Positions 27,406-36,178 of a stretch of 64,000 bases of DNA are shown here, one piece after another. Both the position numbers and the translations under genes were made by a program. Location: contig CALGLU010000025.1 in assembly GCA_937959275.1 (NCBI GenBank), positions 62,001-126,000 on the forward strand. Reading direction: 5' to 3'. The notes under the pieces were generated by a model, which made no database searches, had not been told where the DNA came from, and saw only the letters and a program-made list of their open reading frames with translations. The first letter of the stretch is position 1. Every line of letters begins with the position of its first letter. The DNA is from an uncultured Saprospiraceae bacterium. GTDB lineage: Bacteria; Bacteroidota; Bacteroidia; Chitinophagales; Saprospiraceae.

Positions 27406-29316
27406 GTGATTCAACTCAGCATTGTCATCGTTAGTTATAATGTCAAATTTTATGTGCAGCAATGCATTGAAGCGATTCAAGGCTCGACTCTTCAGGATTT
27501 TGAGATTCTGATTGTCGATAATAATTCCACAGACGGCTCTGCTGATTTTTTAGAGACGAAGTATGGATCGTCGGTCAAGCTTATTCGAAATGTGCTCAAT
27601 CGTGGATTTGGAACAGCTTGCAATCAAGCTCTTGCCATAGCAAATGGAGAATACACATTATTCCTAAATCCTGATACGATTATCCAAAAACAGACCTTAG
27701 AGCATGTTATTGCTTTTATGGAGCAAACTGAAAATGTGGGCTTGGTTGGTCTTCGTATGATTCATGAAGACGGGACATTTCTAGCAGAATCAAAAAGAGG
27801 GATTCCAACGCCCAAAACTTCTTTTTATAGGCTGTCTGGTCTGAGCAAATTGGCAACTGGATCCGAGGTAGCGAATCGGTATTATGCACCACATGTAGCA
27901 GAGCACGCCGTTGGGAAGGTCGATGTGATCTCTGGAGCATTCATGTTAGGTAAGACTGATAATGTAAGAGCGATTGATGGTTTTGATGAGGATTTTTTCA
28001 TGTATGGAGAGGATGTAGATATTTCATATCGGATGCAGCAATCGGGATATGATAATTATTATTTAGGTACTGAGACCATCATTCATCATAAAGGGAAAAG
28101 CACAGATAAACATTCTCCAGATTACTTAAATCAGTTTTATGGTGCAATGTCATTATTTCATCGGAAGCATTTTAAAAACTCTTACTCATGGCTCTTTAAT
28201 AGTCTAATCGGACTTGCAATATTTTTTCGAAAATCTTTGAGCGCTATTGGCTTATTTGCTCGACACGCCATATTGCCTTTGATTGAATTGGTATTGTTTA
28301 TCGCTGGAGGATATGGTTTACAACAGTTTTGGGGCAGTGCGTATTTTGGAGATAGTGACTATTATGATGGTTCAGGTGCGGTGATAAATCTAGTTTTGTA
28401 CAGTGCCATTTGGATACTGTTTTTGATTTTCGGTTCTTCATACCGGTACTTTAAAAAACGATCGATTGCCTTGATTCAATTGATACTTGGCTTAGTTTGT
28501 ATTCTAGTCATATATAGTTTACTCCCTACAGAATGGCGAAGTTCTCGAGTCTTGATCGGTTTATATTTTTTGTGGAATGTATGTATCGCAATCACTTTGC
28601 GCACAGCTAATAAAATGATCAATAATCAATCACTTGTCTTGGGCAAACGAATGGGCTTAGTCGCTTCACCTAATATATTAGATACTGTTAATGAGTTTGA
28701 GATTGCACCAAATGGTGTTAAGCGGTTACTGATTCCTATCGCTCCTGCTGCAGCTATGAATGATGATCGGTATGTCGGTGAGTTTGAGGATATGCTAAGC
28801 ATTTGCAAACACTATGACTTGGATTCTGTACTGATCTCAATGGAGGATTTTGAGTTAACTGAAGTTAAATCATGTGCTGACAACTTGAGAAATATTGATA
28901 TTCAAACAGCCATTATTGATAAGCAGGATATTCAAAACATATTATTTTCTAAGGTGCGTCATCAAGATTTACTTGACTCCATGCGCTTGGAGTATACAAT
29001 CCTCTTTTGGGAAAATAAGCTGATAAAACGAGTGTTTGATGTGATCTTGAGTATTCTGATTTTACCTGTGGCTTTGTTCCATTCAAAACTATCAATTGCT
29101 GGGGTATGCAAAGTGGTATTAAATAAAAAAAGTCTGATTGGTTACGATACTCATGATTTATCTTTGCATAAATTGCCAGCGATAAAAAGTGGCTTAATTC
29201 CTGTAACTATAAACAGAGGTGTATTAAATGATGTCCACATAAACAATCTCAATTATGCTCTCCATTACTCACTGTATGATGATTTTAAAAATCTCATCAG
29301 CTTTCTAATGCAATAA
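27406..29316 (+). CDS. GT2 membrane glycosyltransferase with a sugar-transferase-like tail
   Basis: The start is a GTG at 27406, five bases after recR. Residues 1-235 are a GT2 (GT-A fold) domain of the rhamnosyltransferase kind. It opens SIVIVSYNVKFYVQQCI and shows DNNSTDGS, FLNPDT and GFDEDFFMYGEDVDISYRM. About four membrane segments follow between residues 255 and 400. The last 100 residues (from WENKLIKRVFDVILSILIL) resemble the start of bacterial sugar-phosphate transferases of the WbaP/PglC class, but the catalytic Asp-Glu region is not recognisable, so that part is probably not active. It likely builds surface polysaccharide at the inner membrane. The M20 gene overlaps its stop by one base (TAATG). 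Confidence 0.86.
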   Translation: MIQLSIVIVSYNVKFYVQQCIEAIQGSTLQDFEILIVDNNSTDGSADFLETKYGSSVKLIRNVLNRGFGTACNQALAIANGEYTLFLNPDTIIQKQTLEHVIAFMEQTENVGLVGLRMIHEDGTFLAESKRGIPTPKTSFYRLSGLSKLATGSEVANRYYAPHVAEHAVGKVDVISGAFMLGKTDNVRAIDGFDEDFFMYGEDVDISYRMQQSGYDNYYLGTETIIHHKGKSTDKHSPDYLNQFYGAMSLFHRKHFKNSYSWLFNSLIGLAIFFRKSLSAIGLFARHAILPLIELVLFIAGGYGLQQFWGSAYFGDSDYYDGSGAVINLVLYSAIWILFLIFGSSYRYFKKRSIALIQLILGLVCILVIYSLLPTEWRSSRVLIGLYFLWNVCIAITLRTANKMINNQSLVLGKRMGLVASPNILDTVNEFEIAPNGVKRLLIPIAPAAAMNDDRYVGEFEDMLSICKHYDLDSVLISMEDFELTEVKSCADNLRNIDIQTAIIDKQDIQNILFSKVRHQDLLDSMRLEYTILFWENKLIKRVFDVILSILILPVALFHSKLSIAGVCKVVLNKKSLIGYDTHDLSLHKLPAIKSGLIPVTINRGVLNDVHINNLNYALHYSLYDDFKNLISFLMQ

Positions 29317-30503
29317 TGAAAAAAGAAATAAAACAGATAGCCTCAGAATTATTTCCACAAGTCATCGAATGGAGACGTACAATACACGCCAATCCCGAGC
29401 TTTCATTTGAAGAATATCAAACGTCTAAATACATTTCAGCTATCTTGAAACAGTTGAAAATTAAGCATACAAAAGGCTGGGCAAAAACAGGTATTGTTGC
29501 TATGATCAAGGGTAAGAATCCATCGAGTAAAACAATTGCCTTAAGAGCGGATATTGATGCACTGCCCATTACAGAAAAAAATAAGGTCGCTTATAAATCT
29601 AAGAATGAAGGAGTCATGCATGCGTGCGGGCACGATGTCCACACATCCAACATGCTAGGCGCTGCAGCTATCCTAAATCGATTAAAAGATCGCTTTGAAG
29701 GCACAGTGAAAATCATCTTCCAACCTGGAGAAGAGAAATTGCCGGGAGGAGCATCCCTCTTGATAAAAGAAGGCGTTCTAAAAAATCCAAAACCAGACTC
29801 TATTCTAGCACTCCATGTACATCCTCCGCTGGCTGCGGGCAAGGTTGGATTTAGGCCTGGGACATACATGGCGTCAGCAGACGAGCTTTATGTAACTGTC
29901 AAAGGGAAAGGTGGCCATGCTGCTGTCCCTCAAGGCAATATCGATCCTATTCTCATCAGCTCACATATCATTACCGCCTTACAGCAGCTGGTCAGCCGTC
30001 GAGCAAATCCCAATATGCCAACCGTGTTGTCATTCGGTAAAATTAATTCTGTCGGTGGTGCCACTAATGTCATCCCCAATGAAGTCAAACTCGAAGGGAC
30101 CTTTAGAACATTTGACGAAACCTGGCGCAAGCAAGCACACAAGCTCATGAAAAAGCTGGCCGAAAATATGGCAAAATCAATGGGCGGCGAGTGCGAATTC
30201 ACAATAGCACATGGATACCCTTTTCTTAAAAACAATGAACAACTAACCCATAGAATGCAATCGTATGCGTCTGACTATTTGGGTAAATCAAAAGTTGTTG
30301 AGCTACCAAGACGCATGACCTCCGAAGATTTTTCATTTTATTCTCAGCAAGTACCTGCTTGCTTCTTTAGATTAGGGACCGGGAATATCAAAAAGAAAAT
30401 TACCTCTAGCGTACACACAGACACCTTCAATATCGATGAGTCTGCGTTGAAGCTGAGCATTGGGTTGACTGCTTGGCTTGCGATTCAAGAGTTATCGCAA
30501 TAA
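29316..30503 (+). CDS. M20D-family amidohydrolase (aminoacylase/IAA-hydrolase-like)
   Basis: The 395-residue enzyme has the hallmark M20D metal-binding segments LRADIDALPI, MHACGHDVHTSNMLG (near residue 102), FQPGEEKLPGGA and, near the C-terminus, MTSEDFSFYSQQVPA. These enzymes use two divalent metals to cleave N-acyl amino acids or similar amides. There is no signal peptide, so it is cytoplasmic. The internal dimerisation domain (about 185-300) is present, giving the usual length of about 390-400. It overlaps the glycosyltransferase stop by one base, so it is probably translated from the same message. The substrate is unknown. Confidence 0.9.
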   Translation: MKKEIKQIASELFPQVIEWRRTIHANPELSFEEYQTSKYISAILKQLKIKHTKGWAKTGIVAMIKGKNPSSKTIALRADIDALPITEKNKVAYKSKNEGVMHACGHDVHTSNMLGAAAILNRLKDRFEGTVKIIFQPGEEKLPGGASLLIKEGVLKNPKPDSILALHVHPPLAAGKVGFRPGTYMASADELYVTVKGKGGHAAVPQGNIDPILISSHIITALQQLVSRRANPNMPTVLSFGKINSVGGATNVIPNEVKLEGTFRTFDETWRKQAHKLMKKLAENMAKSMGGECEFTIAHGYPFLKNNEQLTHRMQSYASDYLGKSKVVELPRRMTSEDFSFYSQQVPACFFRLGTGNIKKKITSSVHTDTFNIDESALKLSIGLTAWLAIQELSQ

Positions 30504-30910
30504 AGTGTTACCAGATAGATAGGCGAACAATGCAAAAGATGAAACACATAAGGCACCTAAGTCTTACGTTATGTGTTCAAGACACATAAGGAAATAAAAA
30601 AAGGAGTCTTTGCCACTGCTGGGTTCACCACTACATATTGTTAATATTTAAATATATAACAAGAACTATTGGATCAGATTTTAAGAATAGTAGTTAATCT
30701 AATCTGTCCTTGTCTTTCATATGTGTCTTGTCCACGTAATAAGCGACTGATGTATCTTATGTGTTTGAATCCAAGGAACAAGAATAGTAATAATCTGATT
30801 TTGCAATCAATTGAACATAGTTAACTATTAATCAATAGATTACCCATTACGAAAATATTTAATATATTTACACATTATTATCAAATCAGATAACTACAAT
30901 TCTAATTGCT
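30504..30910. other. Intergenic region with repeated short CTTATGTGT/ACACATAAG words
   Basis: There is no gene in these 407 bases. The word ACACATAAGG occurs at 30544 and 30582, its complement TTATGTGT at 30569 and CTTATGTGT at 30756, and a related ATATGTGTCTTG at about 30719. The pair at 30569-30589 forms a hairpin. The region contains the promoter of the response-regulator gene at 30911. Confidence 0.55.
30569..30589. repeat. Inverted repeat upstream of the NtrC-type regulator
   Basis: TTATGTGT at 30569-30576 and ACACATAA at 30582-30589 are exact complements with a 5-base spacer. On the plus strand an A-rich rather than T-rich tract follows, so it is a poor terminator for the M20 gene; a protein-binding site or decayed repeat is as likely. 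Confidence 0.5.
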
Positions 30911-32188
30911 ATGGCTAAAATATTGATTGTCGATGATGACAAAAGCATTCGAAAGACACTTCGAGATATTCTGGAATTTGAGAAATACGAAGTTGCAGAA
31001 GCAGCCGACGGACTTGATTGCATTGTAAAGATCAAGCAAGGTCAGTTTGATGTGATTATTATGGATATCAAGATGCCCAAGATGGATGGAATGGAAGCCA
31101 TTGACAAATTGCAGACGATCGCTCCACAGATTCCAGTCATCATGATTTCTGGACATGGCAATATTGATACGGCTGTTGAAGCTGTTAAAAAAGGTGCTTT
31201 TGATTTTATACAAAAGCCGCCAGATTTGAATCGATTGCTGATTACGATCCGTAATGCGCTGGACAAATCAACCTTAATCACAGAGACAAAAGTACTTAAG
31301 AAGAAATATCAAAAATCTAAAGTTCAGCAGATCATCGGGACTTCAGAGTCCATCCAGATAATTCATGATACGATTGACCGTGTCGCTCCTACAGAAGCAA
31401 GAATCTTGATCAATGGTGCCAATGGTACAGGTAAAGAGTTAGTCGCTAGATGGGTCCACGAAAAAAGTAATCGCAAAGCCGGACCTATTGTAGAAGTGAA
31501 CTGTGCTGCTATACCATCAGAATTAATTGAAAGCGAATTGTTTGGTCATGAAAAGGGCTCATTTACGTCTGCCCACAAACAGCGACTTGGCAAATTTGAA
31601 TTGGCAAATGAGGGAACATTATTCTTGGATGAGATAGGTGATATGAGTATGTCTGCCCAAGCAAAGGTGCTCAGAGCCTTACAAGAAAATCGAATTACTA
31701 GAGTAGGAGGTGACAAAGAAATCAATGTCAATGTTCGGATTCTGGCTGCGACGAATAAAGATCTTAGACAGCTCATCTCAAGAGGTCAATTTAGAGAAGA
31801 TCTATATCACCGGTTGGCAGTGATCATTATCAAAGTGCCGTCACTCGGTGAGAGATTAGAAGATATACCTCAGTTAGTCGAGCATTTCTCAGAAATCATT
31901 TCTGCTGATTACGGTACTGCTGCGAAAAAGTTTGATGCAGGCGCAGTCAAGCAACTACAAAAACTAAGCTGGACTGGCAATATCAGAGAATTGCGCAATG
32001 TGGTGGAGAGGTTGATCATATTGAGTGGTGATGTCATTACTAAGAAAGAAGTAGTGCAATTTGTTACGCCAAATAGCATTAAGGAGCATTTTTCTTTGGA
32101 AGAACTCTTTAATAAGTACGAGAGCATTAAAGATGTCCAGAGTTACATTAAGAAGGAATTTGAATCCAGAAAAAATGTGCCTGTATAA
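30911..32188 (+). CDS. NtrC-type response regulator lacking a DNA-binding domain
   Basis: The 425-residue protein has a receiver domain (1-120) with the phosphoacceptor Asp in VIIMDIKMPKMDG (near 53). It also has a sigma-54-type AAA+ domain (about 140-370) with Walker A-like INGANGTGKELVARW, Walker B LFLDEIGDM and the loop GSFTSA in place of the usual GAFTGA. The arginine-finger region REDLYHRLAV is present. After the AAA+ domain only about 55 residues remain, ending EFESRKNVPV, with no Fis-type helix-turn-helix. The usual family member is about 30-50 residues longer and binds DNA there. It could act from solution on sigma-54 polymerase, or be a truncated gene. A strong terminator follows. 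Confidence 0.88.
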   Translation: MAKILIVDDDKSIRKTLRDILEFEKYEVAEAADGLDCIVKIKQGQFDVIIMDIKMPKMDGMEAIDKLQTIAPQIPVIMISGHGNIDTAVEAVKKGAFDFIQKPPDLNRLLITIRNALDKSTLITETKVLKKKYQKSKVQQIIGTSESIQIIHDTIDRVAPTEARILINGANGTGKELVARWVHEKSNRKAGPIVEVNCAAIPSELIESELFGHEKGSFTSAHKQRLGKFELANEGTLFLDEIGDMSMSAQAKVLRALQENRITRVGGDKEINVNVRILAATNKDLRQLISRGQFREDLYHRLAVIIIKVPSLGERLEDIPQLVEHFSEIISADYGTAAKKFDAGAVKQLQKLSWTGNIRELRNVVERLIILSGDVITKKEVVQFVTPNSIKEHFSLEELFNKYESIKDVQSYIKKEFESRKNVPV

Positions 32189-32216
32189 TCAAAATAACGT
32201 CTAAATGATATACTAT

Positions 32217-32250
32217 AAAGCCTATTTTCTTGTTTGGGAATAGGCTTTTT
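32217..32250 (+). terminator. Rho-independent terminator behind the response regulator
   Basis: AAAGCCTATT at 32217-32226 pairs perfectly with AATAGGCTTT at 32239-32248 around a 12-base loop, and the stem runs into a short T tract. It lies 28 bases after the regulator stop and separates it from the LOG-family gene. Confidence 0.85.
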
Positions 32251-32307
32251 GCTGCATGGCTTTAAAAAAACACCTTCTTTTTCAAATTAGAAGTATAAAA
32301 AAAACAA

Positions 32308-33009
32308 ATGACAGAGAATATTAAGCTAAAGAAATGGACTAAAGAACCAGGATTGAACGCCTGGACAATGTTTAAAGTGTTATCTGAATTCGTAGAAGGA
32401 TTTGAAAGACTTAATAAGATAGGACCGTGTATTTCAATATTTGGTTCAGCTAGAACGAAGCCGGATCATAAGTACTATAAGATGGCTACAGACTTAGCTG
32501 CTCGATTTAGCGATGAAGGCTTTGGTGTGATTACAGGTGGCGGGCCAGGGATTATGGAAGCTGCCAATAAAGGAGCACACGAAGCTGGTGGTGCATCAGT
32601 GGGCTTAAATATAGATTTACCATTCGAGCAAAATGATAACCGATATATAGACACAGATAAAAATCTGAATCATAGATATTTCTTTATCAGAAAGGTCATG
32701 TTTGTCAAGTATGCGCAGGCCTTTATTGCTATGCCTGGAGGCTTTGGTACTTTAGACGAATTATTTGAAGTGTTGACCTTAATTCAAACGAAAAAAATCA
32801 CGCCTGTTCCAATCATCTTATTTGGTACAGAGTTTTGGAGTGGCATGAAGGATTGGATCACAAAGACCATGCTCGAAGAACACGGGAATATCAGTCCTGG
32901 AGATTTGGATATGATCCCAATAACGGATGATCCCGATGAGGTGGTTAAGATCATTCTTGACTTTTATTCTCAAGATAATCAGTTGGAGGTCAATTTGGAT
33001 CTAGACTAG
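32308..33009 (+). CDS. LOG-family protein (TIGR00730-type Rossmann fold)
   Basis: The 233-residue protein shows the LOG signature twice: GGGPGIMEAANKGAHEAGG near residue 78 and MPGGFGTLDELFE near residue 142. These bind the phosphate and ribose of nucleoside monophosphates, and characterised relatives release free bases from N6-modified adenosine monophosphate. It has an N-terminal extension of about 40 residues, as in the larger bacterial LOG subgroup. There is no signal peptide. It stands as a single gene after a terminator. Its physiological substrate here is unknown. The stop codon lies inside a copy of the dispersed 30-base element. Confidence 0.9.
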   Translation: MTENIKLKKWTKEPGLNAWTMFKVLSEFVEGFERLNKIGPCISIFGSARTKPDHKYYKMATDLAARFSDEGFGVITGGGPGIMEAANKGAHEAGGASVGLNIDLPFEQNDNRYIDTDKNLNHRYFFIRKVMFVKYAQAFIAMPGGFGTLDELFEVLTLIQTKKITPVPIILFGTEFWSGMKDWITKTMLEEHGNISPGDLDMIPITDDPDEVVKIILDFYSQDNQLEVNLDLD

Positions 33010-33035
33010 TCAAGTTTATCTTGACATACCACTAG
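33006..33035 (+). repeat. Dispersed ~30-base element, copy 2
   Basis: This copy begins CTAGTCAAG, has TATCTTGACA in the middle and ends CACTAG, like the copies at 22194 and 48441. It overlaps the stop codon of the LOG gene. Confidence 0.55.
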
Positions 33036-33231
33036 AAAATCATCACCAAAATTGATTGCTGTCCGACTTAATTAAGCCAAAAGGCATACAGGTCTTAATG
33101 GTTGTCCAAGATTTGCCTTTAGCATCGATTAGCAATGTATCAGTCTATGAGTCCTTAGCCAATTTAGTATGTATTATCATGTAAATCTTAAATAATCATG
33201 TTCAGACATTGCGATTGATATTGCCATTGCA

Positions 33232-33265
33232 ATTGATATTGATATTGATATTGATATTGATATTG
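33232..33265 (+). repeat. Hexanucleotide microsatellite (ATTGAT)n
   Basis: About 5.5 uninterrupted copies of ATTGAT run through this stretch, with related interrupted copies for 25 bases to the left (ATTGCGATTGATATTGCC). It lies 10 bases beyond the 3' end of the R2-like oxidase gene, so length changes would affect its 3' untranslated region rather than the protein. Confidence 0.85.
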
Positions 33266-33275
33266 CCATTGTATT

Positions 33276-34166
33276 CTAGACCGTTGCCATCGACTCCTCA
33301 ATCACATCAGCCATATTCTGATTCCGCGCTTTGTCTATTCTTGCAAATCGCTTTTGAAATTGCTCAAGTGCATAAGTTTGAAATATGGAAGGATCGATTC
33401 CAAAAGGGACCTCATCAAACAATTCATAGCCTTCTTTGACAACATTCATAGCAAGCGGTAGTAACATATTCATTTGGTCCTCCACAGCCTTCCAAACTTC
33501 TGGGCCATTCTCGGCAACTAATCGTGAAATCAGGTAAATCCCATAAGCCACATGACGTGATTCATCCTGCTTTAATTTAACTGTAAAGTCTAGCATGCCA
33601 GGCATGATATCTAGCATGCCCAAAGTATAATTTAAGCCATAATAGCCTGTCTCTGCCAAGGTGCCTTCCACGATCATGTTATATGTCACAGAGGCTTTAG
33701 CTTGATTGATAGGAGAGGGATCGTGTGTCAGTGCATTCATGACCTCTGGTAGGATTTCATAAAATATCTTCTTGTATGAAGGCACTAAGAAATGATCCAT
33801 AGCAGGAATATTTCCATCAAAAATCACATTAAAAAATCGATTGAAACCATCGACATGCTTGGCTTCTTCCCATAGAAAAGAGGTCAAAAAGATCTCTTCT
33901 TCAAGACGCCCTTCCTTTGCTACTGTCATAATTAATGGCAATAAATCTAGAGTGACTGCCTCTTCACCTGCCTGAAACTGAGCGATTGGCTGTAGGATGA
34001 AGTCTCTTTCGTCTTGACTGTAATTGTTTAAATCTATCGCATCTTGGCTAAAGTCTAAGTCAATTGGATTCCAGACACCATATTTTTTAGCTTTTTCCCA
34101 CAGTTTCATTGGGAATGAATTCCTGTCCAGGCCAGCGCCACTTGTCGTTTTAAAAGATGAATGCAT
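33276..34166 (-). CDS. R2-like ligand-binding oxidase (R2lox type)
   Basis: The 296-residue protein has a ferritin-like four-helix metal site with the carboxylate and histidine ligands in AQFQAGEEAVTLDLL (near 68), FLWEEAKHVDGFNRFF (near 102), VEGTLAETGYYG (near 167) and KQDESRHVAYGIY (near 202). The short length and the VTLD segment after the first Glu fit R2lox enzymes, which assemble a Mn/Fe cofactor and an internal Val-Tyr crosslink, rather than ribonucleotide reductase beta subunits of about 320-380 residues. No ribonucleotide reductase alpha gene is adjacent. R2lox proteins are proposed to be oxidases of hydrophobic substrates, as yet unidentified. Annotation as nrdB would be misleading. 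Confidence 0.82.
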   Translation of the reverse strand: MHSSFKTTSGAGLDRNSFPMKLWEKAKKYGVWNPIDLDFSQDAIDLNNYSQDERDFILQPIAQFQAGEEAVTLDLLPLIMTVAKEGRLEEEIFLTSFLWEEAKHVDGFNRFFNVIFDGNIPAMDHFLVPSYKKIFYEILPEVMNALTHDPSPINQAKASVTYNMIVEGTLAETGYYGLNYTLGMLDIMPGMLDFTVKLKQDESRHVAYGIYLISRLVAENGPEVWKAVEDQMNMLLPLAMNVVKEGYELFDEVPFGIDPSIFQTYALEQFQKRFARIDKARNQNMADVIEESMATV

Positions 34167-34268
34167 AGAATTAGTTTATAAATGAATATAAAGGTGTTAA
34201 GTCGAATATACATCGAATCTGCTAAAAAGGGATTTATAGTTTATTATATTGGAAACTCTTATTAGTCC

Positions 34269-36155
34269 ATGAATACATCAAAAAAAGTAACGATAGGTTT
34301 ATTGATATTACTTGCACTAGCACTGATTGCTTGGTATGCTTATAGTATTTTATTTCCATCGGGACCTGTTTTGGAGGCGATCCCCAACCCTGTGAGAAAT
34401 CGATCTGCAAAGGATTGGGTGACCATTGAAAAGGACATCCAACAGAATCCTGATCGTAATCTTTATTTCGGTGATATGCATGTTCATACTAATTTTTCAT
34501 TCGATGCCTATATAGGAGGCGTGGTGGCAGATCCAGGATTGGCATACGAATTTGCGAAAGGAAAAGCTATCACCGTTATTGATAAAGAAGTTAAGATTCA
34601 GAGACCCTTAGATTTTGCAGCGATTACAGATCATTCAGAATATTTTGGTGAGTTGTATTCTATTCAGAAAAAAGGAGCACCCAATCACAATGCCTATTTG
34701 CCTCGATATTTCAGATCCATAGGATTTGATACAATCAAGCAAAGAGATATGTTTTATCGGCTGTTAAGGAATGTGGGTAAGGAAAGAGCACATTTAGGAT
34801 TTTTTGGAGGCTACGAAACCACAAGATCGACTTGGGATGTAGAGATTGAAGCGGCAGAAAAACATTATGAGCCAGGCAAGTTTACAACATTCGCTGCCTA
34901 TGAGTGGACGCTTGGATCTGGATTTGCACACACGCATAGAAATGTGTTTTTTAAGAATATGCTCGTTCCTGATTATCCAATCAGCGCGCTAGAAGCAAAG
35001 AATGAAGTCCAACTGTGGGCGAGCCTTCAGCGATTTAGAGAGGGCGGATCAACAGTCATGGCTGTACCTCACAACACGAATTATAGTGAAGGCACGGCAT
35101 TTCCATTAACGAAGGCGGATGGGAGCCCTATAGACGAAACCTATGTGATACGTAGAAGTATAAACGAACCTCTTGCTGAGATTCATCAGGCAAAAGGTAA
35201 TTCAGAAGTCGCTTCGGTCTTTTGGGCCAATGATGAGTTCGCCGATTTTGAAAATTACAATTCCAAAAAGGAAGTTGAGAATGACTACATCAGATGGGCA
35301 CTAAAGAAGGGACTAGAATACAAACATAAATTTGGGATTAATCCTTACCAATATGGCTTGATTGGGAGTACGGATACACACAATGGCACTCCTGGAAATA
35401 CAGAGGAAGATGATGACTATATTGGGAATCATTCATTAGTTGATTCTGATCCTCAGGTCAGAGTGAAAAGGGAGTGGATATTAGACATAGATAAAAAAAC
35501 ATATGACGCAGTCAATCCTGGAGGGCTGATGGCTGTTTGGGCTGTTTCAAATACCAGAACAGCCATCTATGAAGCGATGGAACGACGAGAAACCTATGCG
35601 ACGAGCGGCGGGCGTATTCAATTACGAGTTTTTGCAGGCATGGGCTTTAGAGATGTTTATGAGAATCATGAGGCGATGGTAAAGGACGGTTATGCCAAAG
35701 GAAAACCGATGGGATCAACCTTATCTGAATCATTTGATTTGTTAATATGGGCAGGAAAGGATCCAGAAAGTGCCAACCTAGATCGAATTCAAATTATCAA
35801 AGGCTGGTACGATGGTGCTGAATTACAAGAAAAAATATTTACAGTAGCCTTGTCTGATAATCGAATGCCTAGCCCTGATGGCAGTGTGATAGATAATGGA
35901 GCTGTCGTATCCGAACAAGGTATGTGGGATAAATCGAAAGGTGATACAGAACTGCAAGTGGTATGGAAAGATCCCGAATTTAATCCACAAGATGAAGCAT
36001 TTTATTATGTCAGGGTATTAGAATTGGAGACGCCCAGATGGTCCCGCTGGGATGAAATAAAATATGGCGTAAAGTACCCTGATGAGGTGAAAGATTATAT
36101 CCGTGAAAGAGCGTGGTCATCACCTATTTGGTATTCACCTAATAAAAATATATGA
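34269..36155 (+). CDS. DUF3604 domain protein, membrane-anchored
   Basis: The 628-residue protein starts with one membrane segment (residues 8-30) and then a large DUF3604 domain. The PHP-like metal motif FGDMHVHTNFSFDAY lies near residue 67, with DFAAITDHSEYFGEL near 116, a later GGYETTRSTWDVE and, near 366, GLIGSTDTHNGTPG. These His and Asp residues resemble the metal sites of PHP phosphoesterases. DUF3604 proteins are frequent in marine bacteria and have no assigned reaction. It lies 23 bases ahead of the GMC oxidoreductase in the same direction, so the two probably form an operon. The anchor places it outside the cytoplasm. Confidence 0.88.
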   Translation: MNTSKKVTIGLLILLALALIAWYAYSILFPSGPVLEAIPNPVRNRSAKDWVTIEKDIQQNPDRNLYFGDMHVHTNFSFDAYIGGVVADPGLAYEFAKGKAITVIDKEVKIQRPLDFAAITDHSEYFGELYSIQKKGAPNHNAYLPRYFRSIGFDTIKQRDMFYRLLRNVGKERAHLGFFGGYETTRSTWDVEIEAAEKHYEPGKFTTFAAYEWTLGSGFAHTHRNVFFKNMLVPDYPISALEAKNEVQLWASLQRFREGGSTVMAVPHNTNYSEGTAFPLTKADGSPIDETYVIRRSINEPLAEIHQAKGNSEVASVFWANDEFADFENYNSKKEVENDYIRWALKKGLEYKHKFGINPYQYGLIGSTDTHNGTPGNTEEDDDYIGNHSLVDSDPQVRVKREWILDIDKKTYDAVNPGGLMAVWAVSNTRTAIYEAMERRETYATSGGRIQLRVFAGMGFRDVYENHEAMVKDGYAKGKPMGSTLSESFDLLIWAGKDPESANLDRIQIIKGWYDGAELQEKIFTVALSDNRMPSPDGSVIDNGAVVSEQGMWDKSKGDTELQVVWKDPEFNPQDEAFYYVRVLELETPRWSRWDEIKYGVKYPDEVKDYIRERAWSSPIWYSPNKNI

Positions 36156-36178
36156 ATTATTTATAATATATAAACAAC

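Noticed and set aside
33205-33275. Possible CRISPR-like repeats.
   Set aside because: The unit is only six bases and there are no spacers; it is a microsatellite.
33276-34166. Annotation as ribonucleotide reductase beta subunit.
   Set aside because: The ligand layout is shared, but the length, the VTLD segment and the absence of an alpha-subunit gene fit R2lox better.
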